Positions 43,560-54,935 of a DNA stretch of 64,000 nucleotides are shown here, in pieces; position 1 is the first letter of the stretch, and every line of letters starts with the position of its first letter. The stretch covers positions 62,001-126,000 of the forward strand of contig NW_026943153.1 in assembly GCF_024139115.2 (NCBI RefSeq), read 5' to 3'. A model generated the notes under the pieces. It ran no database searches. It saw only the letters and a list, made by a program, of their open reading frames with translations, and was not told where the DNA came from. A program made the translations under genes and the position numbers. The DNA is from Armigeres subalbatus. Lineage: Eukaryota; Arthropoda; Insecta; Diptera; Culicidae.

Positions 43560-45097
43560 TCCAAGTAAATTGAATCGTTTCTGATTTGAGAAATTTCTGG
43601 AGATGATTTTGAAGAAAATTTCGAATGAATTTTTGAATCAATTTCTGTAAGAATATCTGAAGGAACTTCTGAAAAAAATCTTAAGCTACAATTCTCGGGA
43701 GTTGAATGGGAGGTGAGTTTAGACGAATACCATGTGAATTTCGAAAGGAATTGAAAAAAAAAAATCAGTAGAGCAAAGTAATTTATGGAAAGTTCTTGTA
43801 TCTGTGAAAAGAATCTAATGAAATTCTGATGAGAATTTGTAAAATAGCTTCTAGTGGAATTTCGGGCGAAATTACTGAAACATTTCCAGGAGAAAATTCC
43901 GGAGCAATTCTTGGATGAATTTTGGGAGGAATTCTTGCTCGAGCTTCTGGAGGAAATCTTGGATTAACTTCTGGATGAACTTTCGGAGGAATTTCTGAAC
44001 ATAATTCCAGAGAAAATCCTGGAATAACTTCTGAAGAAACTGCTGGAGAAGCTTTTATATGAATTCCTGGAGGAACTTCCGGAGAAATTCCTGAAGGAAC
44101 TTCCGGAGAAATTCCTGGAGGAATTTCCTGAGGAATTGCTGGAGCAACTGCCGGAGAAAGTGCGGTAGGAACTTCCAGAGGATGTCCCGGAGGATTTCCT
44201 GGAGGAATTTCCAGAGGATTTCCTGCAGGACTTTCCGGAGGAACTCATGTAAGAACTTCCGGAGGAATTTCCGGAAAAAATTCTGGAGGAACTTCCGGAG
44301 GAATTCCTGGAGAAACTTCCGAAGAACTTCCTGGAGGAACTTCCGAAGAACTTCTTGGAGGAACTTGCGGAATCTTCCTGGAGAAACTTTCGGAGGAATT
44401 CCTGGAAGAACTTCAGGGTGAAGTCCTGGAGGAACTTTCGGGCGAATTCCTGGAGGAACTTTCGGTAGAATTCAAGAAATTCTGAGAATGAAATTCTGAT
44501 GAGAATTTGTAAAATAGCTTCTAGTGGAATTTCGGGCGAAATTACTGAAACATTTCCAGGAGAAAATTCCGGAGCAATTCTTGGATGAATTTTGGGAGGA
44601 ATTCTTGCTCGAGCTTCTGGAGGAAATCTTGGATTAACTTCTGAATGAACTTTCGGAGGAATTTCTGAACATAATTTCAGAGAAAATCCTGGAATAACTT
44701 CTGAAGAAACTGCTGGAGAAGCTTTTATAGGAATTCCTGGAGGAACTTCCGGAGAAATTCCTGAAGAAACTTCCGGAGAAATTCCTGGAGGAATTTCCTG
44801 AGGAATTGCTGGATCAACTGCCGGAGAAAGTGCGGTAGGAACTTCCAGAGGATGTCCCGGAGGATTTCCTGGAGGAATTTCCAGAGGATTTCCTGCAGGA
44901 CATTCCGGAGGAACTCATGTAAGAACTTTCGGAAAAATTTCTGGAGGAACTTCTGGAGGAATTCCTGGTGAAACTTCCGAAGAACTTCCTGAAGGAACTT
45001 CCGAAGAACTTCCTGAAGGAACTTCCGAAGAACTTCCTGGAGGAACTTGCGGAATCTTCCTGGAGAAACTTTCGGAGGAATTCCTGGAGGAACTTTC
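43560..45097 (+). repeat. GGAATTCC-type minisatellite with a 670-bp segmental duplication
   Basis: Plus-orientation units (GGAGGAATTCCTGGAGGAAC) run throughout. A unit beginning AATGAAATTCTGATGAGAAT at about 43.82 kb is repeated at about 44.49 kb with an offset of 670 bp. Matches continue, including rare words such as GAATTCTTGCTCGAGCTTCT and GGAAAGTGCGGTAGGAACTT-like, to beyond 44.93 kb with few differences. The duplication is therefore recent compared with the age of the 24-bp units. Serine/arginine-rich frames here are not genes. Confidence 0.88.
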
Positions 45098-45289
45098 GGT
45101 AGAATTATAGGGCGTAGCCAGAGGGGGGCCGTCGCCCCCCTAAATTGTGGAAAGATTGAACGGGTACTGAAATGAATTCCCTCAAACATGTGCACTTTAC
45201 GATCCAATCATATACAGAAATAGGTGGTTGAAATTCAAAAGACTCCCAAAACTTATTAGGGCATCCAGGATACATAATATATGAAAGTT

Positions 45290-46365
45290 CAAAACAACTC
45301 GAAACATTTCGGGCTCAAAAATTCTCCTTGAAATCCTTCTAGAAGCTCCCCTGAGAACTTCTGAATTCCTCCACAAATTCCTCTGAAAATCGTTCGAAAA
45401 TCCTTCTCATGTAATTGTAATTCCTCCTTATCTAAAAACCCCCCACTAATTTTTTTTTTACGAAATTCACGAGGAAATTCCTTGAAGATTTCTTTTCTTC
45501 TCTCCAAGATTTACTTCTAGATATTTCTTCGGCTATTCTCTCTTCAGGAAGAATCCGGCATTTCCTTCAGGCATGCATTCGAGAGTTCCGTCAAGAATAC
45601 ATACGGAATTTCTTCCCAAAATTCTACCACAAGTTTCTTCAAAAATTTATGGCGGAAATCCTCTGATTTAGCTCCATAATTTCACTTGTAAATCTATAAG
45701 AAATTCCTTCGGAAATTCTTCTAGGAACTTCTCCGAGCATTCCTCTCGGAACTCTTCCTTTAGTTCCTCCGGGATTACTTCCAGGAAATTTGCCGGGAGT
45801 ACCTCCAAACATTCAATAACGAAATCATCTAGCATTCCAATCTGGATTTTTTTCGCAATTACTTCAGAATATCCTTCAAGAAATCCTCTAGAAATATCTT
45901 CATGAATTTCTCATGGAATTCGTCCAAGTATTTCCCCAAAAATTCTTACAGGTATTTTTTCGAGAGTTTCTTCAGGTACTTCTCCAGGAATTCCATCAGG
46001 AAGTTCTCCGGAAGATTTTCCGTGGAAGTGTACTAGAATTCCTTCCGCACTTCACTCGGATATCTGCCAAGAGTTCTTCCAGAAATTTCTTCGGAACAAT
46101 CCGCAGGGATATTCTTCAGCAATTCATCTGGGAATACTTTCAGGATTTCATCTGGGAATTTCTGCATTAATTCCTCCTGGTATTTTTCTGGGAATTCCTT
46201 CAGATATTTTATCGGAAATTTCTTTACGAACTTCTCTAAGAATTATTTCAGGACTTCCATGTGAGAATTCCTCCGGAAGTGCTTGTGGGACTTCCTCCGA
46301 GAGTTCTTCCAGGAGTTTTTCCAAGAAATTCTCCGGTAATACCTCCAGGAACTTCAGAATTTCGG
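45290..46365 (-). repeat. GGAATTCC-type minisatellite, inverted orientation
   Basis: Units appear as TTCCTCCGGAAGTTCTTCCA or diverged forms, that is, reversed relative to 43.6-45.1 kb. Orientation returns to plus near 46.38 kb, reverses again about 46.58-46.97 kb, and is plus from about 46.97 to 47.80 kb. Confidence 0.8.
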
Positions 46366-46498
46366 ATAGAATGCCAGGAGCAATTGTCGAAAGAATTCCT
46401 GGAGAAAGCTTGCACATTGATTTTTCTGCCTATTTTATGATAAATATTATTTCAGAGAGGATTTGTTTAGAAATTCAGATGTATGGTTTTAGTTTCCA
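46359..46498 (+). repeat. ~135-bp duplicated segment, copy 1
   Basis: From TTCGGATAGAATGCCAGGAG through AGAAATTCAGATGTATGGTT, this segment is repeated at about 48146-48282 with about five differences. It includes a non-minisatellite stretch, TTGATTTTTCTGCCTATTTT. The two copies lie 1.79 kb apart in the same orientation inside the 45.1-48.6 kb element. Confidence 0.85.
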
Positions 46499-46579
46499 GG
46501 AACTTCACAGGGAATTCCTGGACGATATTTGGCAAGGAATTTCACGGGAAATGGGATTTCGGAAGTTCCTTCAGAAATA

Positions 46580-47820
46580 TTTTTTCTTTTCCTCTAGGGA
46601 TGTTCCTCTGAAGTTCCACCAGTAGTTCCTTAGGGAATTCAATCAGGCTTTCTTCCAGGAATTCATTAAGCATTTCTTTAGGCATTTATATACAAATTCC
46701 TCCATAAGTTCTTCGGAGAATTTCTCTGGGAGTTCTTACGGAAATTCCTCCGAGAGGTTCTTTTAAGAATTCTTCCAGGAGTTCCTCCTGGAATTCTTAC
46801 GGAAGTTCTTATGGAGTTCATTCTAGAATTCTTACGAGAGTTCCTCCAGGATTTCTTCCGGAAATTCTTCCTGTAGTTCTTCAATAAATTCCTCCGGAAA
46901 TTCCTATAGAAAATCCCCCGGGAGTTCCTCCGGAAATTACTCTGGGAGTTCCTCCGGAAGTTCCTTTTCAGAGAAACACCCGGAGAAACTGCCGGTGAAA
47001 CTCCCGGAGTGATTCTCGTATAAACTGCTGGTGGATCTCCCGGAGGTATTCCCTAAAGAACTGCTGGAGGAGCTCCCGTAAGATCTCCCGTAAGAACTCA
47101 CGGAGGAATTTCAGGAGGAACTCCTAGAAGAATTCCTAGAGGACCTCCCGGTTGAGCTCCCAGAGAAACTATCGGAAGAACTTCGGGAGGAATTTCCAGC
47201 TTAATTTCTGAAGAAAGCCTAAATGATTTCCTGAAAAAAGCCGAATAATTTCCTGGAATAGCTTCTGGTGGAACTCCCGGAGGAATTTCCGGAGGAACTC
47301 CCGGATGAATTGTTGGTGGGTGGGATTCCCGGAGGAACTCTCGAAGAAATTTTCTGGAAGAATTTCTGAAGAAACTCCCGGGAGAATATTCAAAGGAACC
47401 ACGGGGAAACTACCAGAAGCATTCTCGGAAACAAGAGAATTCATCTTATAGACAAATCTCGTCTAGCTGAAACCTTTGTTGGAGTTTGTAGCTGGACCAT
47501 CATCATCATCAGAGGACCTCCCGGAAAATTCCCTGAGGAGCTCACAGAGAAATTCTCGGAGGAGCTTCTGGTGGAAAATCTATATGTATGAATTCCTGAA
47601 AAAGCCTAAATAAATTCCAATTATGCCGAAATGCCCGGAAGAATTTTCAGAGAAACTGCCGATAGAATTACCGGAAGGAAATCCTAGAGAAATTCTTGGT
47701 GGAAATGCCGGTGGAACTCCTGGAAGAATTCCAGGAGGAATTTTCGGAGAAACTCCTGGAGGATCTCCCAGTGGAAATCTTGAAGTTTCCACCGGAATTC
47801 TTTCAGGATTTCATTTGTAT
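46580..47820. repeat. GGAATTCC-type minisatellite, mixed orientation
   Basis: The first 400 bp are in reverse orientation (TTCCTCCGGAAATTC), then plus orientation with a GGAGGAACTCCCGGA-biased variant. The variant spectrum (CTCCCGG instead of CTTCCGG) distinguishes this block from 43.8-45.1 kb. Confidence 0.8.
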
Positions 47821-48145
47821 AAGAATCTAGTAATTTCGCATATGCCCAGTTCTTATACAGGTTTTTCGTATATTCTTATACAGAATTGATAGAAAATCTA
47901 ACAACTGCCGGTTGGGTGCAGGGAATTCTGCAGAACTTATAAATTTTTTTTATTGTCTTTATTAATGAGGTTTTCGGCCCTTGACCGGTTCACCTCATAG
48001 AACTTATAAAGAAGTTCGTGAAGATTTTCTTGTAGTAAATAATGGTGGAATTTTCGGATCAATTCCCGGTAAAATTTATGGTGGAATTCCTGAAGACACT
48101 GCCGAAGAAGTTTGCTGGAGGCATTCCTAAAGAATCCCTGATAGA

Positions 48146-48282
48146 ATTTCGGATAGAATGCCAGGAGCAATTGTCGAAGGAATTCCTGGAGAAAGCTTGC
48201 ATATTGATTTTTCTGCCTATTTTATAATAAATATTATTTCAGAGAGGATTTGTTTAGAAATTCAGATGTATGGTTCTAGTTT
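48146..48282 (+). repeat. ~135-bp duplicated segment, copy 2
   Basis: Second copy of the segment at 46.36 kb. It is followed by unique AT-rich DNA to the right end of the TIR element. Confidence 0.85.
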
Positions 48283-48598
48283 TCTTAAACTTATGGAAGA
48301 ATGCAGGATTTTTATAATAATTGTTATAGCCGATTTTATATTCTTTCTGAATACTAAGTTCGTTAATATTTTTCTCACTTTATTTAAAAATATCTGATGA
48401 GCAATAAATCACACATTTTTAAATCCATTATGGTTTTAATCATTATTGTTTCGATTTGGTTTGGATTTGGTTTCATGTGTTAATATTCATGTGTTTTTAT
48501 AAAACTACTATAAAACTACGATTTAGAAGACCAAAAAAGTTGCCCCCCCCCTTCTCGAAATCCTGGCTACGCCCATGGTAGAATTTCTGAAGGAACTT

Positions 48599-49290
48599 GC
48601 GGATGCCTTCTTGTGCAGATTTCTGCATAGCAGGTCTTGTCTTGCTGCAGTGAGGCAAGGATGTATTCTATTAACGCTACTGTTCCTCATCGCACTTGAT
48701 TCTGGTAGGTGCGATTGACCTCGAAACACAGAAACTTTTGAAGAAATTCATGGAGGAACTTCCGTAGGAATTCCTGGAGGAACTACCTGAAGAATTCCTG
48801 GAGGAACTTCCGAAGAACTTCCTGGTGGAACTTGCGGAATATTCCTGGAGAAACTTTCGGAGGAATTCCTGGAGTAACTTTCGGGCGAATTCCTGGAGGA
48901 ACTTGCGGAGGCCTTCTTGTGCAGAGTGCTGCATAGCAGGTCTTGTCTTGCTGCAGTGAGGCAAGGATGTATTCTATTAACGCTACTGTTCCTCATCGCA
49001 CTTGATTCTGGTAGGTGCGATTGTCCTCGAAACACAGTGTAGACTGGCAACTCCTTCCAGATTTACAGTAGCCGGCAGTCAGTGGAGAATGAGAAAACTT
49101 CCCATATCTTGGCAGCCTAATGGCGTCACACGTCGGTACCAAGATAGGACATAGGTGCACGGACCAAAAAGGCAAAGGCTTGCGAGTTTAATATTCGGAA
49201 ACACAGGCAGATAAGTGAACGCACCAAAATACGAAATTTTGATTCGTACGAGAAATTTACGCTGCCATATATGAATTATGGTTTGTATCA
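48599..49290 (+). mobile_element. RTE-like LINE relic with an internal 306-bp tandem duplication
   Basis: The plus strand reads AVRQGCILLTLLFLIALDSG, the reverse-transcriptase block also found (as GVRQGCILSSLLFLIVID) in the minus-strand copy at 57.6 kb. The 133-bp segment 48599-48731 recurs at 48905-49037 (offset 306) with minisatellite between. After 49.05 kb the frame gives VENEKTSHIL, GARTKKAKA and RQISERTKIR, matching VESSQYLG, GARIKKARA and RQISERTKIR at 57.1-57.3 kb. Stops and deletions make it inactive. Confidence 0.82.
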
Positions 49291-51100
49291 GTAGAGAACA
49301 TTGAAAGGATGCACATGTTCCAGCCTGCGGTACATAATTCGTGTCTGGTGTCCTCATCATCGATCTCAAATATCGAGCTGCATTGTTGGTTTCATTAGTG
49401 GCTGCTAGCAACTGATTATGGATTTGTTTGTTACTTTACTTGAGAGCAGAATCGAAATCTGCAAACAAGCGATAGATGATAACACAGCAGAACATGGCAG
49501 CAGAAGCAGAACCAGAGGTTCCTGGCGGCAAGAAACAAAGAGTGAATCACGTGATTTTCAAAAAAGCACCTTAATCCTGAACGAAACGTTTTAACGATTT
49601 AATAATAAAATAGTAAATTTACTTCCAATACAGTTGGGACTGTCTTCATACTGCAACTGAGTAATATTCCAGATCGCCTCCATGTTTTATTTTCAGAGAA
49701 AACTTGCACTGCGCCTCAACATCAAGTACCTACCATACACGAACTAAGCCGTCCAGCATCGGAAAAAACTGGTTGGAAAATAAAGCCGTCGAGTAAAATA
49801 AAAAGTATGAACACTACTAACCCGCAACCAAGCAAATATTTGTCAACCTTTAATAGCACCCCTCAACCGGTACATTCTACTACACACGGACAGACAGTTG
49901 ACGTAATTGCAATCAACAATCAACAAAAATCGCGTTTTGCAAACCCCCTCGAGAGGTCACCGCGAAAGATCACACATTCTGCGATGGCTTGACGATTGGT
50001 GCACCACCTGAGCTTGGGCTAACAGTTGGAGCCTACCACCTGTCGCAGCTAGGTATCTGGGAATTTAGTAGATTGCGCTTTCCGAGCGAGGAGCTACCAC
50101 CTACCGCTCGCGTCGCGACCTACTGACTGACAGAGATTTTGTCTAAGGCTCTGCATTAAATCTATCTTTGGTATGATGCACGAACATGGACCCGCAGACA
50201 CATGACTCTGAGCGTCGAAAGCCCAGCGCTGTGTGCTCAGCATAGCAGTGTCTTGGTGGCGCGGTTTACCTTGGCACCTGATGCTCAGGTTTAGGCAGGA
50301 CCGGTCGGTGACCGTCGACGTGTGTAATCATAGTTGTTTGGTGCAAGCCAAGGCGCTAAACTGCGGTTGCACAAGGGAAAGATAATTGTCGAACGTTTTG
50401 TATGGCAATCAGGTAATGCCTAAATGTTGGCTGGGATTTAATGTAAGTGATGCGTCCGTTCTAGAGCATGATAGGTATTCGCACGATTTGATTAGGTGTA
50501 AGATTTTTTAAACAGTAGAATGAAGATAAATCTTTCAGTAGTGGCATTGCTTCCCAACATAGGAAAATGCCGCTTCGCTGATAATATTCAATAAACTTGT
50601 CCACATTTTCAACTGCAGGATGTTTGTATATATGTATCAAATGGATAGTATACTATATATATATATATAATATATAGTATATATAAGAATACCTTATGCT
50701 TAGCCCTTCAATAAAATTCTCATTCCAAAAATGGCCTAGATGGGATTGGGATTGATATTTGAATTCAGCCACCTTTAGCATAGTCCGCTTTGTTTTGAAC
50801 TGGACTAAATGACCTGAAGACCTGAAAACAATACATACATATAAAAACCACCAAATCAAGATAGACTACAATTAAAGACCGAAGAGATCATACGCCGGCG
50901 TTATTACCCCAAAAACTCTGCGGTTGATCAACAAGAATTCAATTTCCGCTTTCCACATCGTTTTCAATCTCATTGTCAGCAACCCAACCACCAACCACCA
51001 CCAATCCAATGCCTCCAAAGTACCAAAAAGTAACACTACTAAAAATAACGCTACTATCCCTTTTAAGCTGATGCCTGAATTGTGGTGGTTGGCATTGGCC
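49290..51100. other. Spacer; no gene recognised
   Basis: Contains a moderately GC-rich, unassigned stretch at about 49.99-50.38 kb and an AT microsatellite at 50.64 kb. Short frames (for example the threonine/proline-rich one at 49807-49992) carry no recognised domain. Confidence 0.35.
50647..50694. repeat. (AT)n / TATAGTATA microsatellite
   Basis: Alternating AT tract, palindromic around ATATAATATAT. Confidence 0.9.
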
Positions 51101-51627
51101 ATTTTTGACAAATACCGGTATTCGGTATTAAGTGTAGTGTGGAGTAATTACCGGTAAAATACCGGTATTTTTGAAAATTTCAGGAATTAAAAAAAAAATG
51201 ATTTGGACTATTGGGTAAATTGGACAAACTTCAAATGCTAAAACCATTGCTTTTCGAGCTGGGCAAAGTGATACTTTATAAGACATAACATATTGAGCGA
51301 TTCATCTCCCAAACCGCATCGAATTTTGTTGGCAATGCTGCTGAGAATGCCCTCTCTAGTTCAACCGAAGTTTAACGAATGATTCCGAGAGCGTCGAAAA
51401 TTAGTGTCCACAGTAAGTTAATTAAGTAAGGATTTTTTTACGGATTGTTTGCAAGAATCCTGGCGTCAACGTAGTTGCCACCGGCAACGCAAGTGTTTTG
51501 CTCTGCTGAAGTCTCTTCACGAGTTGTTCTTTATCCGATAAATAAAATGGATGTCTTGAAGAAAATTCCAAAATAATAAAAAAAAAAAAGCAAAAAGATT
51601 AGCGAATTTTGATCGTCTCCCTTAGAT

Positions 51628-51885
51628 TCATTTTTTAAGGGCATCGCATAATTTGGCGGAAATCTCTGTAGCTTGATTGGAGTGCCACGTCGGTTTCATA
51701 TGAGGGCAGAACTCACGGTTCGACAGCTGATTGAATAGATTCACAACCGACAAACAGTCATCATCACTGGAGTTTTTTAAACGGATCCCTTCAACTAATA
51801 GATTTGAGCATGAATAACATGCTATTCCAGCGTGTCTGGGTATCAGCCAGCAAAACAATTTGTTTCCCGAATTCAGAACGGACAT
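51628..51885 (-). CDS. Hypothetical 85-residue frame, possibly a transposase relic
   Basis: ATG to stop on the minus strand. It has cysteine and histidine residues (HAGIACYSC, then REFCPHMKPTWH), mixed composition and a basic end (ALKK). I recognise no domain. It is the only coding-like frame within the ACCGGTAT-bounded segment, so a decayed transposase exon is one possibility, and chance is another. No promoter or splice context is visible. Confidence 0.25.
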   Translation of the reverse strand: MSVLNSGNKLFCWLIPRHAGIACYSCSNLLVEGIRLKNSSDDDCLSVVNLFNQLSNREFCPHMKPTWHSNQATEISAKLCDALKK

Positions 51886-52075
51886 ATTTTAGCAGCAAAT
51901 AATTTTTCACAGGTTATCTCCGGAAGAAAACTACTACGACACGTACCTTTTTCACAATTTCATATATAGCTGGAAAACGATGTAAACAATGGTTATTGAA
52001 AAAAAAGTCATTAGCAATTTGACAGATGGCTAAGAGAATGAAGCAACACGAATGTAGCGTAAACGTCGTCAATGA

Positions 52076-52397
52076 TGCATACACTGAGGAAACTGGATGT
52101 ATGATATTCAATCAATCGCCTTATGAAAATTTGCCACAAGAAATCGGTATGAATTTCAATATATTGCCTTATGGATGGTGATTTTCATTTAAAAAATAGT
52201 AAAGTGGTTACCAATGGATTCGACTGGGTTCGAACCATGAACGTCGGGGTCGAGAAGCCGGAATGTAGACCACATGCCCATCGACGCATGGATAATCGGG
52301 ATAGTAACTGCGTATAAGAAGCACTGTTGGAGGAATAATCAGTCGAAGATTCATAAGGCGCCAGTTATGAATTTTACTAGTCCAGTTCGCTGAGTGT
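52076..52397. mobile_element. MITE-like element carrying a tRNA-like core
   Basis: ACACTGAGGAAACTGGA near 52080 is inverted, with three mismatches, as TCCAGTTCGCTGAGTGT near 52381-52397. CGCCTTATGAA and its inverse TTCATAAGGCG lie inside. Between them the minus strand carries box-A-like GATGGGCATGTGG and box B GGTTCGAACCC (52200-52290), spaced as in a tRNA, with tRNA-Glu-like wording around CGGCTTCTCGAC. The element may be a SINE with inverted ends or a MITE that captured one. Confidence 0.45.
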
Positions 52398-52500
52398 ACT
52401 TGTGCAAATGTTCATTCAATTGTTGTAAGTGTTAGTTGCACGGAGTGTCTTTACTTACTGTAATCGCATATTTGTGCCATGATTATTGGATTTCCTATCT

Positions 52501-52566
52501 ATATGGGACAGATATGCGATTACATGCAGTTATGTGATTACATGCAGTTATGCGATTACATGCATA
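52501..52566. repeat. ~19-bp tandem repeat
   Basis: Three copies of GCGATTACATGCAGTTAT, with minor changes. Confidence 0.85.
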
Positions 52567-52719
52567 CTGAAAATATCGAGATTTTTTAAAACTGAGAGCA
52601 AAATTTGAATTACCGAAAAAACGATATTTTCCTTCTCTAATACCGGTATTTTCGGTACTCAAAATTGCCCGATAATACCGGTATTACCGGTTTCGGTACT
52701 ACCGGTTAGACCACCTTAC

Positions 52720-53560
52720 GCCTGATCCAGGTAACTTTAAAACCGGAAGCCATACCCCAACCGGAACGTTTGGAACTCCGACACCAGCGGACGAAGAAAC
52801 AAAGTGTGATGCCCAGAATAGCCGGGGCGTCGCGGCACCGGTAGACCAGATGCCAAGACGTACCAAAACCCCACCGGAACGACCCGGTCGTCCCTGGCAG
52901 AGGACGACGGGTTGATCACCTTAATGAGGATCGTAAATAGATATCCGTTCTTAGCCAGTTTCAGAACGGACATCCGTTTACGATCCTTATTTAGACTGAA
53001 AGCTGAGAACTGGCTACATATATGCATATGTTCGGACCTCCGGGGCAGTGTTGTTAGAATCATGCTCAAATATCACTCACCGAAGCCTCATGCGCGAGCT
53101 GACTAGCTTGCGATTTTGCAGGGAGAGCATCGCGCATGAGTTTTTCACGCAGAATCGCATCGTTTCGCTCATTCGCCGAAAAATGATTTCGCTTCAAAAA
53201 GTGTCAAAACCCAATCGAAGCATATTTTAAATTTACGCATGGGTTTATTATCTATTGTTTTAGGTAAAGAAAGTTATTCCGATGAATTTAACGAAGTAGA
53301 ACACCCAAAAATCATCAAATGATGCTAATCGCGAGTCGAATCATGAACAATTCTCTGGGCCATGAGTTGGGTGGGGTTTGCCTCGCGCTTGATTTGAATC
53401 GTGGATGAGATTTGAGAATTTGAGTTTTTACTAACACTGCTCCGGGGATCGAAGAGCGAACTCTTATGAGAACCACTTCCACTCGTCACAAATAAATTCT
53501 CAAGAGACCTCGCTTCTTTACCTACAACGTCATCCTTCCTACCAACTTCTTTTCCACTGG
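52720..53560. other. Spacer; no gene recognised
   Basis: A short inverted match (GATCGTAAATAGATATCCGTTC against GAACGGACATCCGTTTACGATC, 52.93-52.98 kb) forms a hairpin. Nothing else is supported. Confidence 0.35.
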
Positions 53561-54121
53561 CACTAGAAGCAAAATTTTAGCTTCAGTGGATCATCAACGG
53601 CTACAGGAGCAACCTACCAATCTGGAGCTGCTTACCAGTAACAGCTACCCCTGGATTATTTGTTTACAGAAGAAAAAACCGTGCCTCCACAGTCTTCTTG
53701 GATTGCTCCCTCGGAGGAAAGTATGCATGGGTGGGTAAGGTAGAGAGGAATATCCGAAACCATCCAGCTAAGTGCGGATCTCCTGGTTGTGGGAGTTCGC
53801 TTCTATGGTATAGTTCAAAAATCTCCGTGGTCAACGTCTACCTCCCATGCCGACCAACACAAGGTGTGTGAACTCCTTCTGGGAGACATGAAAGCCCGGC
53901 ACAACAAACTACGTACTCATAGAGGCCTTAGAAGCAGTCGACATGGTGGCCGATAGTTGATCGACTTTCTTCAACAGCTACTTCGCTATTATAATAGACG
54001 TTACCATAGTAAGTCCTTTGGGTCTTTCCGGCGTTGAAATGAGAAATCAGTTCCGACCTTTTGCGGGAGCCGTCATTTTCTAATCCCACCCACTACTTCC
54101 AGAAGGCCTCGCTGGCGTTAT

Positions 54122-54140
54122 AACGTCGCAAGGGGGGGGG
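54122..54140. repeat. Poly-G tract
   Basis: An uninterrupted run of about 13 G within the LINE endonuclease/linker region. It shifts the reading frame and is a likely site of sequencing uncertainty. Confidence 0.85.
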
Positions 54141-54935
54141 GGGCGTTATAAGATCGCCTGGTGAGAAATTCGCTGTAAACCTTAAACCCCGACCTCTTTC
54201 TTCAACTTCACCAAACTGTTTTCGATGTCGCTACAGCTGCCATACCCCAAAGAAGTTCCCGCTCCTGACGAAGAGCTCTCCGAAGGTGGTCAGTGGAAAC
54301 GCGGCGAGTAGCGAAAGCAAGGCGAGAGACCCTACGAGTGCTCAGGAGGCTACTGTTCGCGCCCAAAGCGAACGTAATTGAATGTTTGTCCCGAGTTATC
54401 AATCCTTAAATTTATCACCAGAAGCCCCACATCCCATTATACTAACCCCGAGTAGACCTACTAACAACAACGTTTTGAAAATGAACACGCACTCCTCATC
54501 CAAACGGCAATGATTGCTTGCATGCTTGGCCAGCGAAGTTCCGTAAGCGCAAAGTCCCGTTAGCGGAAGGTTCCGTTATGAATTCGACGCCAGCAGCTAG
54601 AGTGAATAAATAGTAGCCCATCAAGAACGCGTCGATTATAATGACGCTTTACCTGCCAGAGTAGTGGGAATACATGAGGCGGGCTGATTGCTTGGCCAAT
54701 CAGGAAGTAGAGAAGACCTAACATTTTGTATATAAGAATACAGTCCACACCCCCAACGAGCCTACTGGAGGCTCGTGCAGGCAATACTTCAGTGGGAAGG
54801 TTGTCGCTGATGAGGTCAATATTCCGACCACGGTGTATCAGTATCAGTATCTCAGTACATATCTGTAAATCAGTATCTCTGAAACACCCACCATGCGAAA
54901 GTATATGCTCTCCTCTTTCATATAGTGTGTAAAGT

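Larger units (their letters stand above)
45107..48576. mobile_element. 3.47-kb non-autonomous TIR element in the minisatellite
   Basis: The left end ATAGGGCGTAGCCAG (45107-45121) and right end CTGGCTACGCCCAT (48563-48576) are inverted repeats. Next to each, inside, is a run of G or C (GAGGGGGGCC and TGCCCCCCCCC). A 9-bp direct repeat GGTAGAATT flanks it at 45098-45106 and 48577-48585. The interior is mostly the same GGAATTCC-type repeat that surrounds it, with strand switches, and contains no transposase. The termini suggest a DNA transposon with 8-9 bp target duplication, perhaps hAT-like. The flank lies in repetitive sequence, so a chance direct repeat is possible. Confidence 0.72.
51107..52711. 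mobile_element. Candidate element bounded by ACCGGTAT-rich ends
   Basis: Both ends are dense in ACCGGTAT and its inverse. The left has ATACCGGTATTCGGTATT and TACCGGTAAAATACCGGTAT (51110-51165); the right has TAATACCGGTATTTTCGGTA and ACCGGTATTACCGGTTTCGG (52640-52706). Such subterminal arrays are known in hAT-type transposons, but I could not fix exact TIRs or a target duplication. The interior holds an 85-residue minus-strand frame and a nested tRNA-like element. Confidence 0.45.

Noticed and set aside
43964..45207. Serine/arginine-rich and phenylalanine/leucine-rich frames over the GGAATTCC repeats (also 40221-40403, 45913-46170, 48677-49050)
   Set aside because: Frame content follows the 12/24-bp repeat; the opposite strand and other frames are equally open. 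No independent coding evidence.
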